From positions 5,828,001 through 5,892,000 of the forward strand of contig OZ253960.1 in NCBI GenBank assembly GCA_965267435.1: a stretch of 64,000 nucleotides of DNA, read 5' to 3'. Positions 26,690 through 36,028 of the stretch are shown here, one piece after another (within the stretch, counting starts at the first letter, position 1; every line of letters begins with the position of its first letter). A program made the translations under genes and the position numbers. This stretch comes from JAWPMT01 sp965267435. Its GTDB lineage: Bacteria > Bacteroidota > Bacteroidia > Cytophagales > Cyclobacteriaceae. The notes below the pieces were generated by a model. That model was not told the origin of the DNA. It saw only the letters and a program-made list of their open reading frames with translations, and searched no databases.

Positions 26690-27259
26690 TCAACGATCGG
26701 CTTTCTTTAGCCGGCTGAGGTGGATTGGAGTGATTCCCAGGTAGGAGGCTATCATGTGTTGAGGTACCCTATTGTGAATATTGGGAAACACCTTGGTAAT
26801 CATATCGTAGCGCTCCTTCGGTGTGCGGATGTATTGGTTCTTGATGCGATTATCCTGGTAGATAAAATAAAACTCAGCGATCAACCGCCCCATTCGGTCC
26901 CCTTGTCGCAGGTTTTTGTAGCCCCAGTCAATAGTGGACCGTGGCAGTACTACAACCTCCGTCGATTCCAGTGCTTCCAGAGTATAGATCGAGACCTCTT
27001 TTTGCATGAAGGCCGAGTAGTCACAGATAAACTGATTTTCAAGTGCGAAGTGAATGGTATGCTCTGCACCATTCTGGTCGTGGAGGAGCACCCTGATGAT
27101 GCCTTTTTCGACAAAGAATACTTCGTTGGGGATTTTGTGAGGATATGCTACGATGGCCTTTCTTGGGAAGTGCTTAGCGAAGCATCCGCCGAGAAAATCA
27201 CCCATCTCCTGATCTGAAGTTCTGATCATTTGCTCGATGGCGCGTTGTAGCATTTCCAT
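26690..27259 (-). CDS. Crp/Fnr-family transcriptional regulator
   Basis: A 189-residue cNMP-binding-fold regulator: beta-roll residues ~30-115 ('VFFVEKGIIRVLLHDQNGAE', 'ENQFICDYSAF', 'ESTEVVVLPRSTID') followed by a dimer helix and a C-terminal helix-turn-helix 'VPQHMIASYLGITPIHLSRL'. The classical cAMP-contacting Arg/Ser motif is not evident, and no Cys cluster for Fe-S is visible, so the effector is unknown, as for most Bacteroidota members of this length. It starts two bases after the sulfatase stop, so it is co-transcribed with that gene and possibly with the SDR downstream. Confidence 0.9.
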   Translation of the reverse strand: MEMLQRAIEQMIRTSDQEMGDFLGGCFAKHFPRKAIVAYPHKIPNEVFFVEKGIIRVLLHDQNGAEHTIHFALENQFICDYSAFMQKEVSIYTLEALESTEVVVLPRSTIDWGYKNLRQGDRMGRLIAEFYFIYQDNRIKNQYIRTPKERYDMITKVFPNIHNRVPQHMIASYLGITPIHLSRLKKADR

Positions 27260-27261
27260 CG

Positions 27262-28860
27262 CTAGTCATCCACCTTGCTACCCCACCAGTCCTCGTTTGG
27301 CGTCCAGTCCGGCCGGAGCATCTCAGCTCTTTGTTTCTCCAGCCGGGGGAGGAGTTCTTCCTCATACCGTCGAAGGACGGCGGCATGGGAGACTGAGTCC
27401 CATTCAGGATCGGGAGAAGCATATTGGGCGCCTACATCGGTCAACCACTGGACCAATTGCGCTTTCATATTGGCGACACGAGCAGTCTCCTCGCCACTCA
27501 AATCAAATTGCTCGTCGCGATCGATGGTGAGGTCATACAACTCAGAGCGTTCATCTTCCCAATAATGGATCAATTTCCATTTACCCTGTCTGACAATTGC
27601 ATGGGGCTCACCTCCCTGATTGCCATAGTGTGGGTAGTGCCAAAAAAGGGCGCGATCTGTCAGCTCGCCACCTTCCATCAATGGTTTGAGGCTTTGGCCA
27701 TCGACGTGGTCCTCGGGGTGTAGAGGGATGTCCGCCAGGTCCAATAGGGTGGGGAAGAGATCGGCACCTGTGGCTGGTGTATTAATGATGGTTTCCTGGT
27801 TGGTCAGCCACGGTACCTTCACAAAATAAGGTACCCGTGTTCCGCCTTCCCATTGGTAGCCCTTTCCGCCACGAAGGTTCAGGCTATTGGTGGAGTAGTT
27901 ATCACCGGAAGCTACCCCACCGTTGTCCGATGTGAATATGACAATTGTGTTTTCAGCGATGCCAGCTTGCTCAAGTGTATGCAGCAGGAGTCCCACGCCC
28001 TCATCCACCTGCTCGATCAGTCCGGCATAGACGGGGTTGTCCTGAAAGCGCCGAATTGGTAGCACCCGCTCCATTTCAAAACCTTGCTCTGCTATGCCCA
28101 TGCTATCCGCCTTGTTGCGATAGTAGGTCCATTTCTCTTCTGAAGTTTGGATAGGAGCATGGACCGCGTAGAAGCACAAATACGCGAGGAACGTAGAGTC
28201 CTTATTTTCCTCTATGAACGCGGCGGTCTCCTTGGCCAGTTTCATCGACAGACTCATGCCTTTTTCTTCTGGACGATCTTCCAGGAATGGGTTGTTGAAG
28301 GGCGAGAAGAAACCACCACTATAGGGCCCTCCCCGATGGTAGCCTCCTTTGTTGATATCAAATCCGTGGTCAGTTGGTAGTGAGCGGAGTTCCTCTGATC
28401 CCAGGTGCCATTTCCCGGCGAAGAAGGTCCGGTAGTCATGCTCTTTCAGGACTTCGGGCAAGGTCGCCAACTCGAAAGGGAGGTGGTCCCCATTGGACGA
28501 CGGCAAAAGGCGATTGAACCGACCTGCTTTACGCCAATCCTCACCGGTCCGCGCACCTATCCAGTCGGTGACCCCGAGGCGCGCTGGCATTCTACCTGTC
28601 AGCAGACTAGCGCGGGAGGGGCTGCAAACCGCACATGTAGCATACCCTTGAGAGAATCGAAAACCTGATTTTGCAATTCGATCAATATTGGGCGTTTCAT
28701 AAAACTCGCTTCCTGTACATCCGAGGTCGTGATAGCCCAGGTCATCCACCACGATGAAAAGAATATTGGGGGTGGGGCGCACTTGTTCTGCCGAGGAGCA
28801 GGCGCCGATTACCGCACACATAATGGCGCAGGACAGTGTTTGCAAGTAGTAATTGTTCAT
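27262..28860 (-). CDS. Sulfatase (arylsulfatase-type) lipoprotein
   Basis: A 532-residue S1-family sulfatase. Lipobox 'VIGAC' (Cys21); metal-binding 'VVDDLGYHD' (Asp39/40); the formylglycine signature CSPSRASLLTG with catalytic Cys79; then 'FFAGKWHLGS', 'VIFTSDNGG' and 'RGGKGYQWEGGTRVP', all typical active-site elements. The Cys form needs conversion to formylglycine by an FGE or anSME enzyme, which is not in the window. As an outer- or periplasm-anchored lipoprotein it probably removes sulfate from a polysaccharide or other sulfate ester. It is first in a run with a Crp-like regulator 2 bp downstream; no SusCD or other glycan genes are adjacent. Confidence 0.93.
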   Translation of the reverse strand: MNNYYLQTLSCAIMCAVIGACSSAEQVRPTPNILFIVVDDLGYHDLGCTGSEFYETPNIDRIAKSGFRFSQGYATCAVCSPSRASLLTGRMPARLGVTDWIGARTGEDWRKAGRFNRLLPSSNGDHLPFELATLPEVLKEHDYRTFFAGKWHLGSEELRSLPTDHGFDINKGGYHRGGPYSGGFFSPFNNPFLEDRPEEKGMSLSMKLAKETAAFIEENKDSTFLAYLCFYAVHAPIQTSEEKWTYYRNKADSMGIAEQGFEMERVLPIRRFQDNPVYAGLIEQVDEGVGLLLHTLEQAGIAENTIVIFTSDNGGVASGDNYSTNSLNLRGGKGYQWEGGTRVPYFVKVPWLTNQETIINTPATGADLFPTLLDLADIPLHPEDHVDGQSLKPLMEGGELTDRALFWHYPHYGNQGGEPHAIVRQGKWKLIHYWEDERSELYDLTIDRDEQFDLSGEETARVANMKAQLVQWLTDVGAQYASPDPEWDSVSHAAVLRRYEEELLPRLEKQRAEMLRPDWTPNEDWWGSKVDD

Positions 28861-29091
28861 TACTCGTAATCTAGTGGAATTAGTAATTTATTTCATCTGA
28901 CCGCTGTAACCCAGTGTATTCCTCGGCGGTATGTCTGGTAAGGCCCTGGTGATGGAATATTATTTTCTGTTAAAAAAAGGCCTTTTTACAATCTTCTCGA
29001 GATACCGTCCGTTGAATTTCTCAGAGGAAATGTGGATAACGACATGACCGTTTTTAATTTTACCTAATCAAAAGCTCAAAGACTCAGGGAA

Positions 29092-30381
29092 ATGCCAAAG
29101 AAGAGACTAATATTCATGGGTGGGGCGGCGATCGTGCTGATCGTCGTATTCTTTATCGCCACTCGATCTACTGGCGGTAGCACATCAGATATCATTGTAC
29201 CTGTCAATCAGGGAGACTTCGTTGTTGAGGTAGTTGTTTCCGGCGAACTGGAGGCCAAGAGGTCTACAAAAATCCTTGGACCCCAGCGACTACGTAACTA
29301 CAGGATCTATCAGGTCAACATTCAAAAAATCATTCCAGAGGGCACCTATGTCAAAAAAGGGGAATTTGTGGCCAGCCTGGATCCATCAGAGTTGACTACA
29401 AAGGTTGCGGAGGCACAAGCAGCATTTGACGAGGAAGAATCTGAATATGTGGCTACCAAGTTGGACACGGCGTTGACCATGCGCGAGGCTCGCGACGAGC
29501 TGATCAACCTGGAATATGCAGTCGAGGAGAAAGTGCTCGTTCTGGAGCAATCCCAATATGAGCCTCCGGCCAAGGTCAAACAGGCCGAGATTGAGGTAGC
29601 CAAGGCCCAGCGCGCTTTTACCCAGGCCAAGGAAAACTATGAGATCAAGCGCCAGCAGAACGTGGCCAAAATGAATGGTGCGAGTGCTGAGTTCAGGCAG
29701 AAGAAAGCATGGTTGGATGGTATTCTCGAACTTCAGAATGACTTTACTGTACTCGCGCCAGAGGATGGCATGCTCATCTACCATAAAGATTGGGGTGGCC
29801 GCCCTGTTAAGGAAGGAAGTCAAATCAGCACCTGGGAGCCCATTGTGGCACAGCTTCCTGATTTATCGGAAATGAATTCAACGACCTATGTCAACGAAGT
29901 AGACATTCGCAGGGTCCAAAAAGGTCAACGGGTATTCTTGGGCCTCGACGCTTTTCCTGATAAGCAACTCACCGGCGTTGTCACAGAAGTGGCCAATGTT
30001 GGCGAGCAGCGCCCTAACTCAGACTCTAAAGTCTTCAAAGTAGTCGTAGAACTGGACGCGGTGGATGAGACGCTGCGGCCAGGGATGACCACTAGCAACA
30101 AGATCATCACGAATAGCCTGGCTGATGCCATCAGCGTGCCTTTGGAGTGTCTTCACAATTTTGCTGACAGTATCACTTACGTATATAAGAGATCTGGCTT
30201 AGGATATGTGAAGCAGGAAGTGCTGGTGGGTGAGACCAACGCCGATGCCGCTCAAATCATCAGCGGATTGGATGCGAGTGATCGTCTCTACCTGTCCATG
30301 CCGTCATCGGACGATGGTGATATCGAGTTGCTCAAAGAGCTGGAAGGTTTGAGGAATACGGAGGAGTTGTCATCCCTCTAG
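29092..30381 (+). CDS. HlyD/MacA-like periplasmic adaptor of an efflux system
   Basis: A 429-residue membrane-fusion protein. It has one N-terminal TM (~5-22), a split biotinyl-lipoyl domain ('GDFVVEVVVSGELEAKR' and 'NDFTVLAPEDGMLIYHKDW'), a helical hairpin of Glu/Lys-rich coiled coil (~105-210) that would dock on TolC, a beta-barrel domain ('VDIRRVQKGQRVFLGLDAF'), and a membrane-proximal C-terminal domain. It is first of three genes (adaptor, permease, TolC-like), 15 bp before the permease. Adaptors of this kind bridge inner-membrane transporter and outer-membrane channel. The exported substrate is unknown. Confidence 0.9.
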   Translation: MPKKRLIFMGGAAIVLIVVFFIATRSTGGSTSDIIVPVNQGDFVVEVVVSGELEAKRSTKILGPQRLRNYRIYQVNIQKIIPEGTYVKKGEFVASLDPSELTTKVAEAQAAFDEEESEYVATKLDTALTMREARDELINLEYAVEEKVLVLEQSQYEPPAKVKQAEIEVAKAQRAFTQAKENYEIKRQQNVAKMNGASAEFRQKKAWLDGILELQNDFTVLAPEDGMLIYHKDWGGRPVKEGSQISTWEPIVAQLPDLSEMNSTTYVNEVDIRRVQKGQRVFLGLDAFPDKQLTGVVTEVANVGEQRPNSDSKVFKVVVELDAVDETLRPGMTTSNKIITNSLADAISVPLECLHNFADSITYVYKRSGLGYVKQEVLVGETNADAAQIISGLDASDRLYLSMPSSDDGDIELLKELEGLRNTEELSSL

Positions 30382-30396
30382 AGAGCCTGGCCAGAC

Positions 30397-31734
30397 ATGC
30401 AAAAACTCATCATGAACTTTTCGATCGCCGTTGAGGCGGTTTTTGCGAATCGCGTTCGCTCGGTGCTTACAGCGCTGGGGATCATCTTCGGTGTAGCCGC
30501 TGTAATAGCCATGCTTGCTATTGGCAACGGCGCCCAGCAGGAAATCCTCGAACAGATCAAGCTGGTTGGTGTCAACAATATCGTCATCAATCCAATCGTG
30601 GAGCAAAGTGAAGAAGACCTGACAGACGATGCTCCAGCAGGTGAAGAGGAAAAGAAGAAATTTTCGACGGGTCTGACAAACCTCGATGCCATGGCAATCA
30701 CGGAAGTATTGCCGGGTGTTGAGAAAGTGAGCCCCGAGATTATCCTCGATACCTATATCGTCAATAATGGTATCCGGAGAACTGCCAAGCTGGTGGGTGT
30801 GCAGCCTGCCTACTTTGATCTGTTCAATTTTGATCTGGCCAGGGGTTCAATGTTCGCGGAGCATCACCTGAGGGCTGGCGACGGAGTTTGCGTAATTGGA
30901 TCGGCAATCCAAAGTAAATTCTTCCCTACAGAGGACCCTCTTGGGAAGTACATCAAATGCGGGAAGAATTGGCTGAAAGTGATCGGTATTCTCCAACCGA
31001 GAGTGATTTCAGAAAATAGTATCTCGAATCTCGGGATACGGGACTACAACATGGATGTCTATGTCCCCATTCAGACGATGCTGCTGCGATTTAAAGACCG
31101 AGCTCGCGTCACCACAGAAATGCTTCGCAAGGCCAATATGAGATGGAATGACGACGATGACGAAAACAAGGGACCCGTGAACTATCATCAACTGGATCGC
31201 CTGGTGATTCAAGTAGCATCTACGGACAACATGGCCTTCTCCGCGGAAGTACTCGCCCGAATGTTGGCACGACGCCATTTCGATGTCGTTGACTTTGAGA
31301 TACAAATTCCCGAACTGCTACTTAAACAGCAGCAGCGAACCAACGACATTTTCAACTACGTGCTCTTCGCCATTGCTTGCATTTCACTTCTGGTTGGAGG
31401 CATCGGTATTATGAACATCATGCTGGCGTCAGTGATGGAGCGGATCAAAGAGATAGGCCTACGGCTATCGTTGGGAGCCCAGAAATTGGACATCGTCAAT
31501 CAGTTCTTGCTGGAAGCGATGATGATCAGCGTGACGGGTGGCTTACTCGGTGTCATTTTGGGTATCGTGATCGCTGTCCTTGTCAGCACCCTGGCCAATA
31601 TTCCCACGGTGATCACTTTCAGTTCTATCATCCTGTCATTTGGTGTGGCCGCCTCCGTCGGATTGATCTTTGGGATCACCCCTGCCCGACGAGCTGCCAG
31701 CCAGGATCCAATACAATCTTTAAGGTATGAATAA
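30397..31734 (+). CDS. MacB-like ABC transporter permease
   Basis: A 445-residue single-unit MacB-type permease, half the size of the PadR-linked ones. TM1 near 20-45 ('VRSVLTALGIIFGVAAVIAM'), a MacB periplasmic domain ~50-310 with an acidic insert ('EQSEEDLTDDAPAGEEEKK'), and three C-terminal TMs with the motif 'KEIGLRLSLGAQKLDI' and terminal 'RRAASQDPIQSLRYE'. It lacks the N-terminal ATPase domain of Escherichia coli MacB, and no separate ATPase gene is in this operon. Its stop overlaps the TolC-like start by 8 bp (31727-31734). Confidence 0.92.
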   Translation: MQKLIMNFSIAVEAVFANRVRSVLTALGIIFGVAAVIAMLAIGNGAQQEILEQIKLVGVNNIVINPIVEQSEEDLTDDAPAGEEEKKKFSTGLTNLDAMAITEVLPGVEKVSPEIILDTYIVNNGIRRTAKLVGVQPAYFDLFNFDLARGSMFAEHHLRAGDGVCVIGSAIQSKFFPTEDPLGKYIKCGKNWLKVIGILQPRVISENSISNLGIRDYNMDVYVPIQTMLLRFKDRARVTTEMLRKANMRWNDDDDENKGPVNYHQLDRLVIQVASTDNMAFSAEVLARMLARRHFDVVDFEIQIPELLLKQQQRTNDIFNYVLFAIACISLLVGGIGIMNIMLASVMERIKEIGLRLSLGAQKLDIVNQFLLEAMMISVTGGLLGVILGIVIAVLVSTLANIPTVITFSSIILSFGVAASVGLIFGITPARRAASQDPIQSLRYE

Positions 31735-33199
31735 CAAAATTGCCGCGCTGTTCGGCGCCATGCTGGCAATCTGCACAATCACAGAAGGCCAGACGATCCT
31801 TGCATTGGAAGACGTCATCCAACTGGCCAAAGACCAGGCGCCCTCTTCAAAGGAAGCAGAGACCCGAAAGGAGACCTTCTACTGGCAGTACAGGTTTTTC
31901 AAGTCCAACTACAATCCGTCCCTGACGATGTTTGGTAACCTGCCGGGATATAACAAGGACTTCTTCCAGGTGTCGCAGGATGACGGTACGTTTGCCTTTC
32001 GTAGTCGCGAGCAGATCAGCTCCAGTATCAGTTTTGCGCTGGCACAGCCGATCCATTATACGGGAGGAACACTCAGTGTCAATACACGCTTTGAGCAGTT
32101 CAATAACCTCGTCGCCGAGGATGATGAGGTCAATCCGGTTTACAATACAACTGTCGTTAACATTCAACTCTTCCAACCCATCTTTGGCTTCAACGATCTG
32201 AAGTGGGACCGGCGCATTGAGCCGCTCAGGTATGAAGAGTCCAAGCGATCGTACGTGGAGCAGATGGAGTTTATATCGCGACGAGCAACCGATCTCTACT
32301 TTGATTACCTCGACGCCCAGACGGGCCTGCAGATCGCCCAGTTCAACCTGGCAAATGATGAGGCCAACTACAACATCGAGCAAGGACGATACAACATCGG
32401 TACGGCATCGAAGGACCAATTACTTCAATTGGAATTGCAGGTCCTGAGGGATCAGCAAAGCGTGACGCAGGCTAGTTTGGACCTCAGATTGGCACGGTTG
32501 GCTTTGAGATCGTTCATCGGACTTCAGGAAAATGCTGAGCGGGAGCTTGACCTGGTTCTCCCTCAGGAACTACCTGACTTTGATATCCCCCTTGATCAGG
32601 CGCTGGAGTATGCCCGCCAGAACAGGGCGGATTACACGCAGTTTGAGCGCAATCGCCTGGAGGCAGAAAGAGACCTGGCGGAAGCGAAGGCAAGTAGAAA
32701 TCAGACGGGTCTGGTAGCATCGTTTGGTCTCAATGATGCGGGTGGGTCGATCAGCGAGGCCTACGAAAATCCTAACCAGCAACAGCGCTTCAATATCCAG
32801 CTCAATATTCCTATCGTAGACTGGGGTCGTAGCAAATCAAGGGTTGGTATTGCCAGGGCCAATCAGCAATTGACGCAGTACACGCTGGCACAAGAGATTC
32901 TGAATTTTGAGCAGGAGATCATCACCATCGTGGGACAGTTTGAAGTACTGCGCGCGAATGTGGAGATAGCCAGGAAGTCCGATGAAGTTGCGAAAGAGCG
33001 ATACGATGTAGCGCAAAATCGGTACGTGATCGGTAAGACCAACATCACAGATCTGAACATTGCACAAACGCAAAAGGATGAGGCTGTGAGAAACTACGTC
33101 GGCGCTCTTAGGCAGTTTTGGATAGCCTACTACGACTTACGCAGATTAACCCTCTATGACTTCATAGAAGATGAGCTCTTGTACGTCGTAAATGAATGA
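31727..33199 (+). CDS. TolC-family outer-membrane efflux protein
   Basis: A 490-residue outer-membrane factor with a signal peptide ('KIAALFGAMLAICTITEG'). Two internally repeated halves contain strand pairs and long alternating helices: 'ATDLYFDYLDAQTGLQIAQF' with 'GRYNIGTASKDQLLQLELQV' in the first, and 'FEQEIITIVGQFEVLRANVE' with 'NRYVIGKTNITDLNIAQTQ' in the second, the classic OEP repeat. It trimerises into the channel-tunnel that takes substrate from the adaptor-permease complex. Last gene of the efflux operon; 14 bp further the convergent TetR gene ends. Confidence 0.93.
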   Translation: MNNKIAALFGAMLAICTITEGQTILALEDVIQLAKDQAPSSKEAETRKETFYWQYRFFKSNYNPSLTMFGNLPGYNKDFFQVSQDDGTFAFRSREQISSSISFALAQPIHYTGGTLSVNTRFEQFNNLVAEDDEVNPVYNTTVVNIQLFQPIFGFNDLKWDRRIEPLRYEESKRSYVEQMEFISRRATDLYFDYLDAQTGLQIAQFNLANDEANYNIEQGRYNIGTASKDQLLQLELQVLRDQQSVTQASLDLRLARLALRSFIGLQENAERELDLVLPQELPDFDIPLDQALEYARQNRADYTQFERNRLEAERDLAEAKASRNQTGLVASFGLNDAGGSISEAYENPNQQQRFNIQLNIPIVDWGRSKSRVGIARANQQLTQYTLAQEILNFEQEIITIVGQFEVLRANVEIARKSDEVAKERYDVAQNRYVIGKTNITDLNIAQTQKDEAVRNYVGALRQFWIAYYDLRRLTLYDFIEDELLYVVNE

Positions 33200-33213
33200 G
33201 AATTCGTGAATGG

Positions 33214-33819
33214 CTAGGCGTGGATCGAGTATTCCAGCCCTAGTAATTCGTAGACCTGCTCCTTGCAATCATTCATGATCTCTACCTGGCGGGCTTTCTC
33301 TGTCTCCATGCACAGATAAACATAAGCACCATCTAGCAGGCAGAAGATCATATTTGCTGACTTCGATGGGCTTTCGATGCTGAGAAGTCCCTCATGCTGA
33401 CACTTGATGAGGTGTGATTCCAGAGCCTGGCGCAGGGAGTCATGGAGGTCTTTGTATTTTTTTTGGATGATGTCGCTGCGAAAAATGAGGCTGTAGCAGT
33501 TGTAATACACGTCGTCACTAATCAGTGAATTCCATTGCTGCGAGAACAAGTTGTCAAGTAAAGTTTTCAACTGGTCCAACGGGGAACCTTCCTCCTTGAT
33601 TACGAATATCTTGCCGTAGCCGTCCAGAATAAAGTCGATGAGCGCTAGCACCAGTTCGTCCTTGTTCTTGAAATAGTGTAGGATCAAGCTTGGGTTCACA
33701 TCCATGGCCTCAGCAATCTTCGCTATCGAGGTATTGTGCATGCCCTCTGATTTTGCCGTCTTGTAGAAGGCATTGATGATCTCTTGTCTGCGGACTTCTT
33801 TAATGCTCTTGCGTCCCAT
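33214..33819 (-). CDS. TetR/AcrR-family transcriptional regulator
   Basis: A 201-residue one-component repressor. The N-terminal helix-turn-helix reads 'IINAFYKTAKSEGMHNTSIA' then 'MDVNPSLILHYFKNKDELV', the standard TetR DNA-binding domain (~10-58). The C-terminal ~140 residues form the helical ligand-binding and dimer domain, with no recognisable ligand family. The gene is convergent with the efflux operon and divergent from the small membrane protein at 34006. Its own upstream region has TTAACCA near 33822-33832 and TGGTTAA near 33896, a possible paired site. Efflux control is plausible by proximity only. Confidence 0.9.
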   Translation of the reverse strand: MGRKSIKEVRRQEIINAFYKTAKSEGMHNTSIAKIAEAMDVNPSLILHYFKNKDELVLALIDFILDGYGKIFVIKEEGSPLDQLKTLLDNLFSQQWNSLISDDVYYNCYSLIFRSDIIQKKYKDLHDSLRQALESHLIKCQHEGLLSIESPSKSANMIFCLLDGAYVYLCMETEKARQVEIMNDCKEQVYELLGLEYSIHA

Positions 33820-34005
33820 TTGTTAACCAATCATGAGAAAACAAATAAAGCTAATAAGAGATAATACCGAATTCAAAATAGTTGATTGACTGAATGGTTA
33901 ATTAAAAATTAATAGTCCCCTAATATTCGACCGACCAGTCTCCATTCCTGCCAACTATCGCCGGGTATCTAGTCCTGAGTTGCTGCCGGCATCTATCTTT
34001 AATCC

Positions 34006-34278
34006 ATGGATGACTCGACGCTCTCGATAGTAATGCAGACCCTGGGTTGGTCAGGTACCACCCTTTTCATTATTGCCTATATGCTGCTGAATATGGGCCG
34101 ATGGACGGTGCGAACCAACATGTACCATATCTTCAATATTTTGGGAAGCATATTGCTGGTGGCCAATACGATCTACGATGCCAGCTGGGCAGCAACCTTT
34201 GCCAATCTGTTTTGGGGGCTTGTTGCCATTTATGGTCTCGTGAAGTTTTGGCACGCCGATGTGGGAGCCGATACCTAA
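34006..34278 (+). CDS. CBU_0592-like small membrane protein
   Basis: A 90-residue protein with three predicted TM helices: 'GWSGTTLFIIAYMLLNMG', 'YHIFNILGSILLVANTIY' and 'FANLFWGLVAIYGLVKF'. Length, helix layout and the 'GRW..R...YH.FN..GS' signature match the CBU_0592 family of small bacterial membrane proteins, which have no known function. It stands alone, divergent from the TetR gene and convergent with the gamma-glutamyltransferase gene. Confidence 0.8.
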   Translation: MDDSTLSIVMQTLGWSGTTLFIIAYMLLNMGRWTVRTNMYHIFNILGSILLVANTIYDASWAATFANLFWGLVAIYGLVKFWHADVGADT

Positions 34279-34296
34279 TAGACCGTCGTCTTTCGA

Positions 34297-35979
34297 CTAG
34301 TACCCAGCCGCCTGTCCGTCCTTCCTACTCTCGGAGGCGCCTCGATAGACCTTGTTTTTACTGTCCCATAGAATGGCCTGGTAGCCGCCATAAGATCCGC
34401 GGGTATAGCCAACTCTGTGCCCCCGATCCATCAGGCCTCTGATCGTTTCGTAGGAGATACCTGACTCAACACGAACCTGGCCCCGGGAGGCCTCCTGTCC
34501 GGTGGGCGTTGAAGTACCGGTATGGTCCCATCGGGGCGCGTCACCCGCTTCCTGCAGGTTCATGCCAAAGTCGACAAGGTTCATCACTATCTGCGAGTGA
34601 CCCTGTGGCTGAAAGTCGCCGCCCATGACGCCAAAACTGACAAAGGGTTCGCCATCCTTCGTGATGAAGGCCGGGATGATTGTATGGAAAGGACGCTTAC
34701 CAGGCTCATACGTATTGGCGTATCCTTTATTCAGGTTGAAGAGCTCCCCGCGATTTTGGAGCATGAAGCCCAACTTCGGGGGGGCCATACCGGAGCCCAT
34801 GCCCCGGTAGTTACTTTGGATAAGGCTGATCATCGTTCCTTCGCCATCAGCTACGGTCATATAGATCGTCTCGCCTGCGCTGATTTCGCCGGCGTTGTAG
34901 GTTCCTGCCCGGTCGCCGATCAGTTCTCTTCTCTCCGCCGCGTATTCCTCACTTATCAGTTCCTCCACGGGGACGTCATAGAAGTCCATGTCAGCATAGT
35001 ACTTGGCGCGATCTTCGAACGCCAACTTTTTCGCCTCGGTGAATAGGTGTAGATGCTCGGCACTGCCAAATGCAATGTTTGAGAAGTCATAACCTTCGAG
35101 GATGGCAAGCATCTGCAGTGCTGCAATTCCCTGTCCATTGGGAGGTAGTTCCCAGACATCATAGCCGCGGTAGTTCACAGAGACAGGGTCGATCCACTCG
35201 GACGTATGACTGGCCAAGTCGTCTTCGGATATATAACCCCCTTGCTCCTGGATGAAGCTGGCGATGGTTTTGGCGATTTTGCCCTTATAAAAGGCATCCC
35301 TGCCTCCCTTCGCAATCTGGCGATAAGTTTCTGCCAAATAAGAATTTTGGAAGATCTCTCCTTCTTGTGGTACGTTGCCATCTCTCATGTAATTGTCCTC
35401 GATATTAGGGTAACCTGCCTCCAAAAACCTCGGTACTGTTAGGTTGATGTACCACGCGATGAGCTCTGTTAGTGGAAAACCCTTTTCTGCATAGTCAATA
35501 GCCGGGGCGAGGATGTCCTCCATTTCCATCGACCCAAATTTGCCATGCAACTCAAACCATCCATCTACGGCTCCTGGTACACTCACGGGTAGCGGGCCGT
35601 ACGAAGGTATTTTCTCCAGTCCCAGTTCTTTGAATTTTGCCAGGGTGAGCCCCTTGGGAGACCGCCCGCTGGCATTGAGGCCATAAAGCTGCTGGGTCTT
35701 GCCATCCCATATGATCGCGAACAAATCTCCTCCGATACCGCAGCCGGTGGGCTCCATGAGACCGAGGGCAGCATTGGCGGCAATGGCCGCATCGATAGCA
35801 TTACCACCTTTTTTCAGGATGTCTAGTCCGATCTGCGTAGCCAATGGATGACTCGTAGCCACCATGCCATTTTGGGCGATCACTTCGGATCGTGTAGCGA
35901 ACAGTTCGCCAGTGATACGATCTTGGGCCAGCGCTGTAGCAGCAAAAAGTAAGATTGCCAGGGAGATATAAATCTTCAT
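34297..35979 (-). CDS. ggt: Gamma-glutamyltransferase
   Basis: A 560-residue exported GGT (signal peptide 1-18, 'ISLAILLFAATALAQ'). GGT precursors cleave themselves before a Thr that becomes the N-terminal nucleophile of the small subunit. Here that Thr is Thr371 in 'SAGETIYMTVADGEG', the 'TIY' variant seen in YwrD-type enzymes instead of the TTH of Escherichia coli GGT. Other landmarks: 'ATSHPLATQIGLDILKKGGN', 'GCGIGGDLF' and 'SNYRGMGSGMAP'. It hydrolyses glutathione and gamma-glutamyl compounds or transfers their glutamyl group in the periplasm. Monocistronic in this context. Confidence 0.93.
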   Translation of the reverse strand: MKIYISLAILLFAATALAQDRITGELFATRSEVIAQNGMVATSHPLATQIGLDILKKGGNAIDAAIAANAALGLMEPTGCGIGGDLFAIIWDGKTQQLYGLNASGRSPKGLTLAKFKELGLEKIPSYGPLPVSVPGAVDGWFELHGKFGSMEMEDILAPAIDYAEKGFPLTELIAWYINLTVPRFLEAGYPNIEDNYMRDGNVPQEGEIFQNSYLAETYRQIAKGGRDAFYKGKIAKTIASFIQEQGGYISEDDLASHTSEWIDPVSVNYRGYDVWELPPNGQGIAALQMLAILEGYDFSNIAFGSAEHLHLFTEAKKLAFEDRAKYYADMDFYDVPVEELISEEYAAERRELIGDRAGTYNAGEISAGETIYMTVADGEGTMISLIQSNYRGMGSGMAPPKLGFMLQNRGELFNLNKGYANTYEPGKRPFHTIIPAFITKDGEPFVSFGVMGGDFQPQGHSQIVMNLVDFGMNLQEAGDAPRWDHTGTSTPTGQEASRGQVRVESGISYETIRGLMDRGHRVGYTRGSYGGYQAILWDSKNKVYRGASESRKDGQAAGY

Positions 35980-36028
35980 GGTTGGGTTGGGGTTAGTAGT
36001 TTAAGGTTTGAATGAAATAAAGAACTGC

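Noticed and set aside
33820..34005. A TetR operator palindrome
   Set aside because: TTAACCA and TGGTTAA are about 65 bp apart and the local TTGACTGAATGGTTAA is only an imperfect dyad, too weak to call as a feature.
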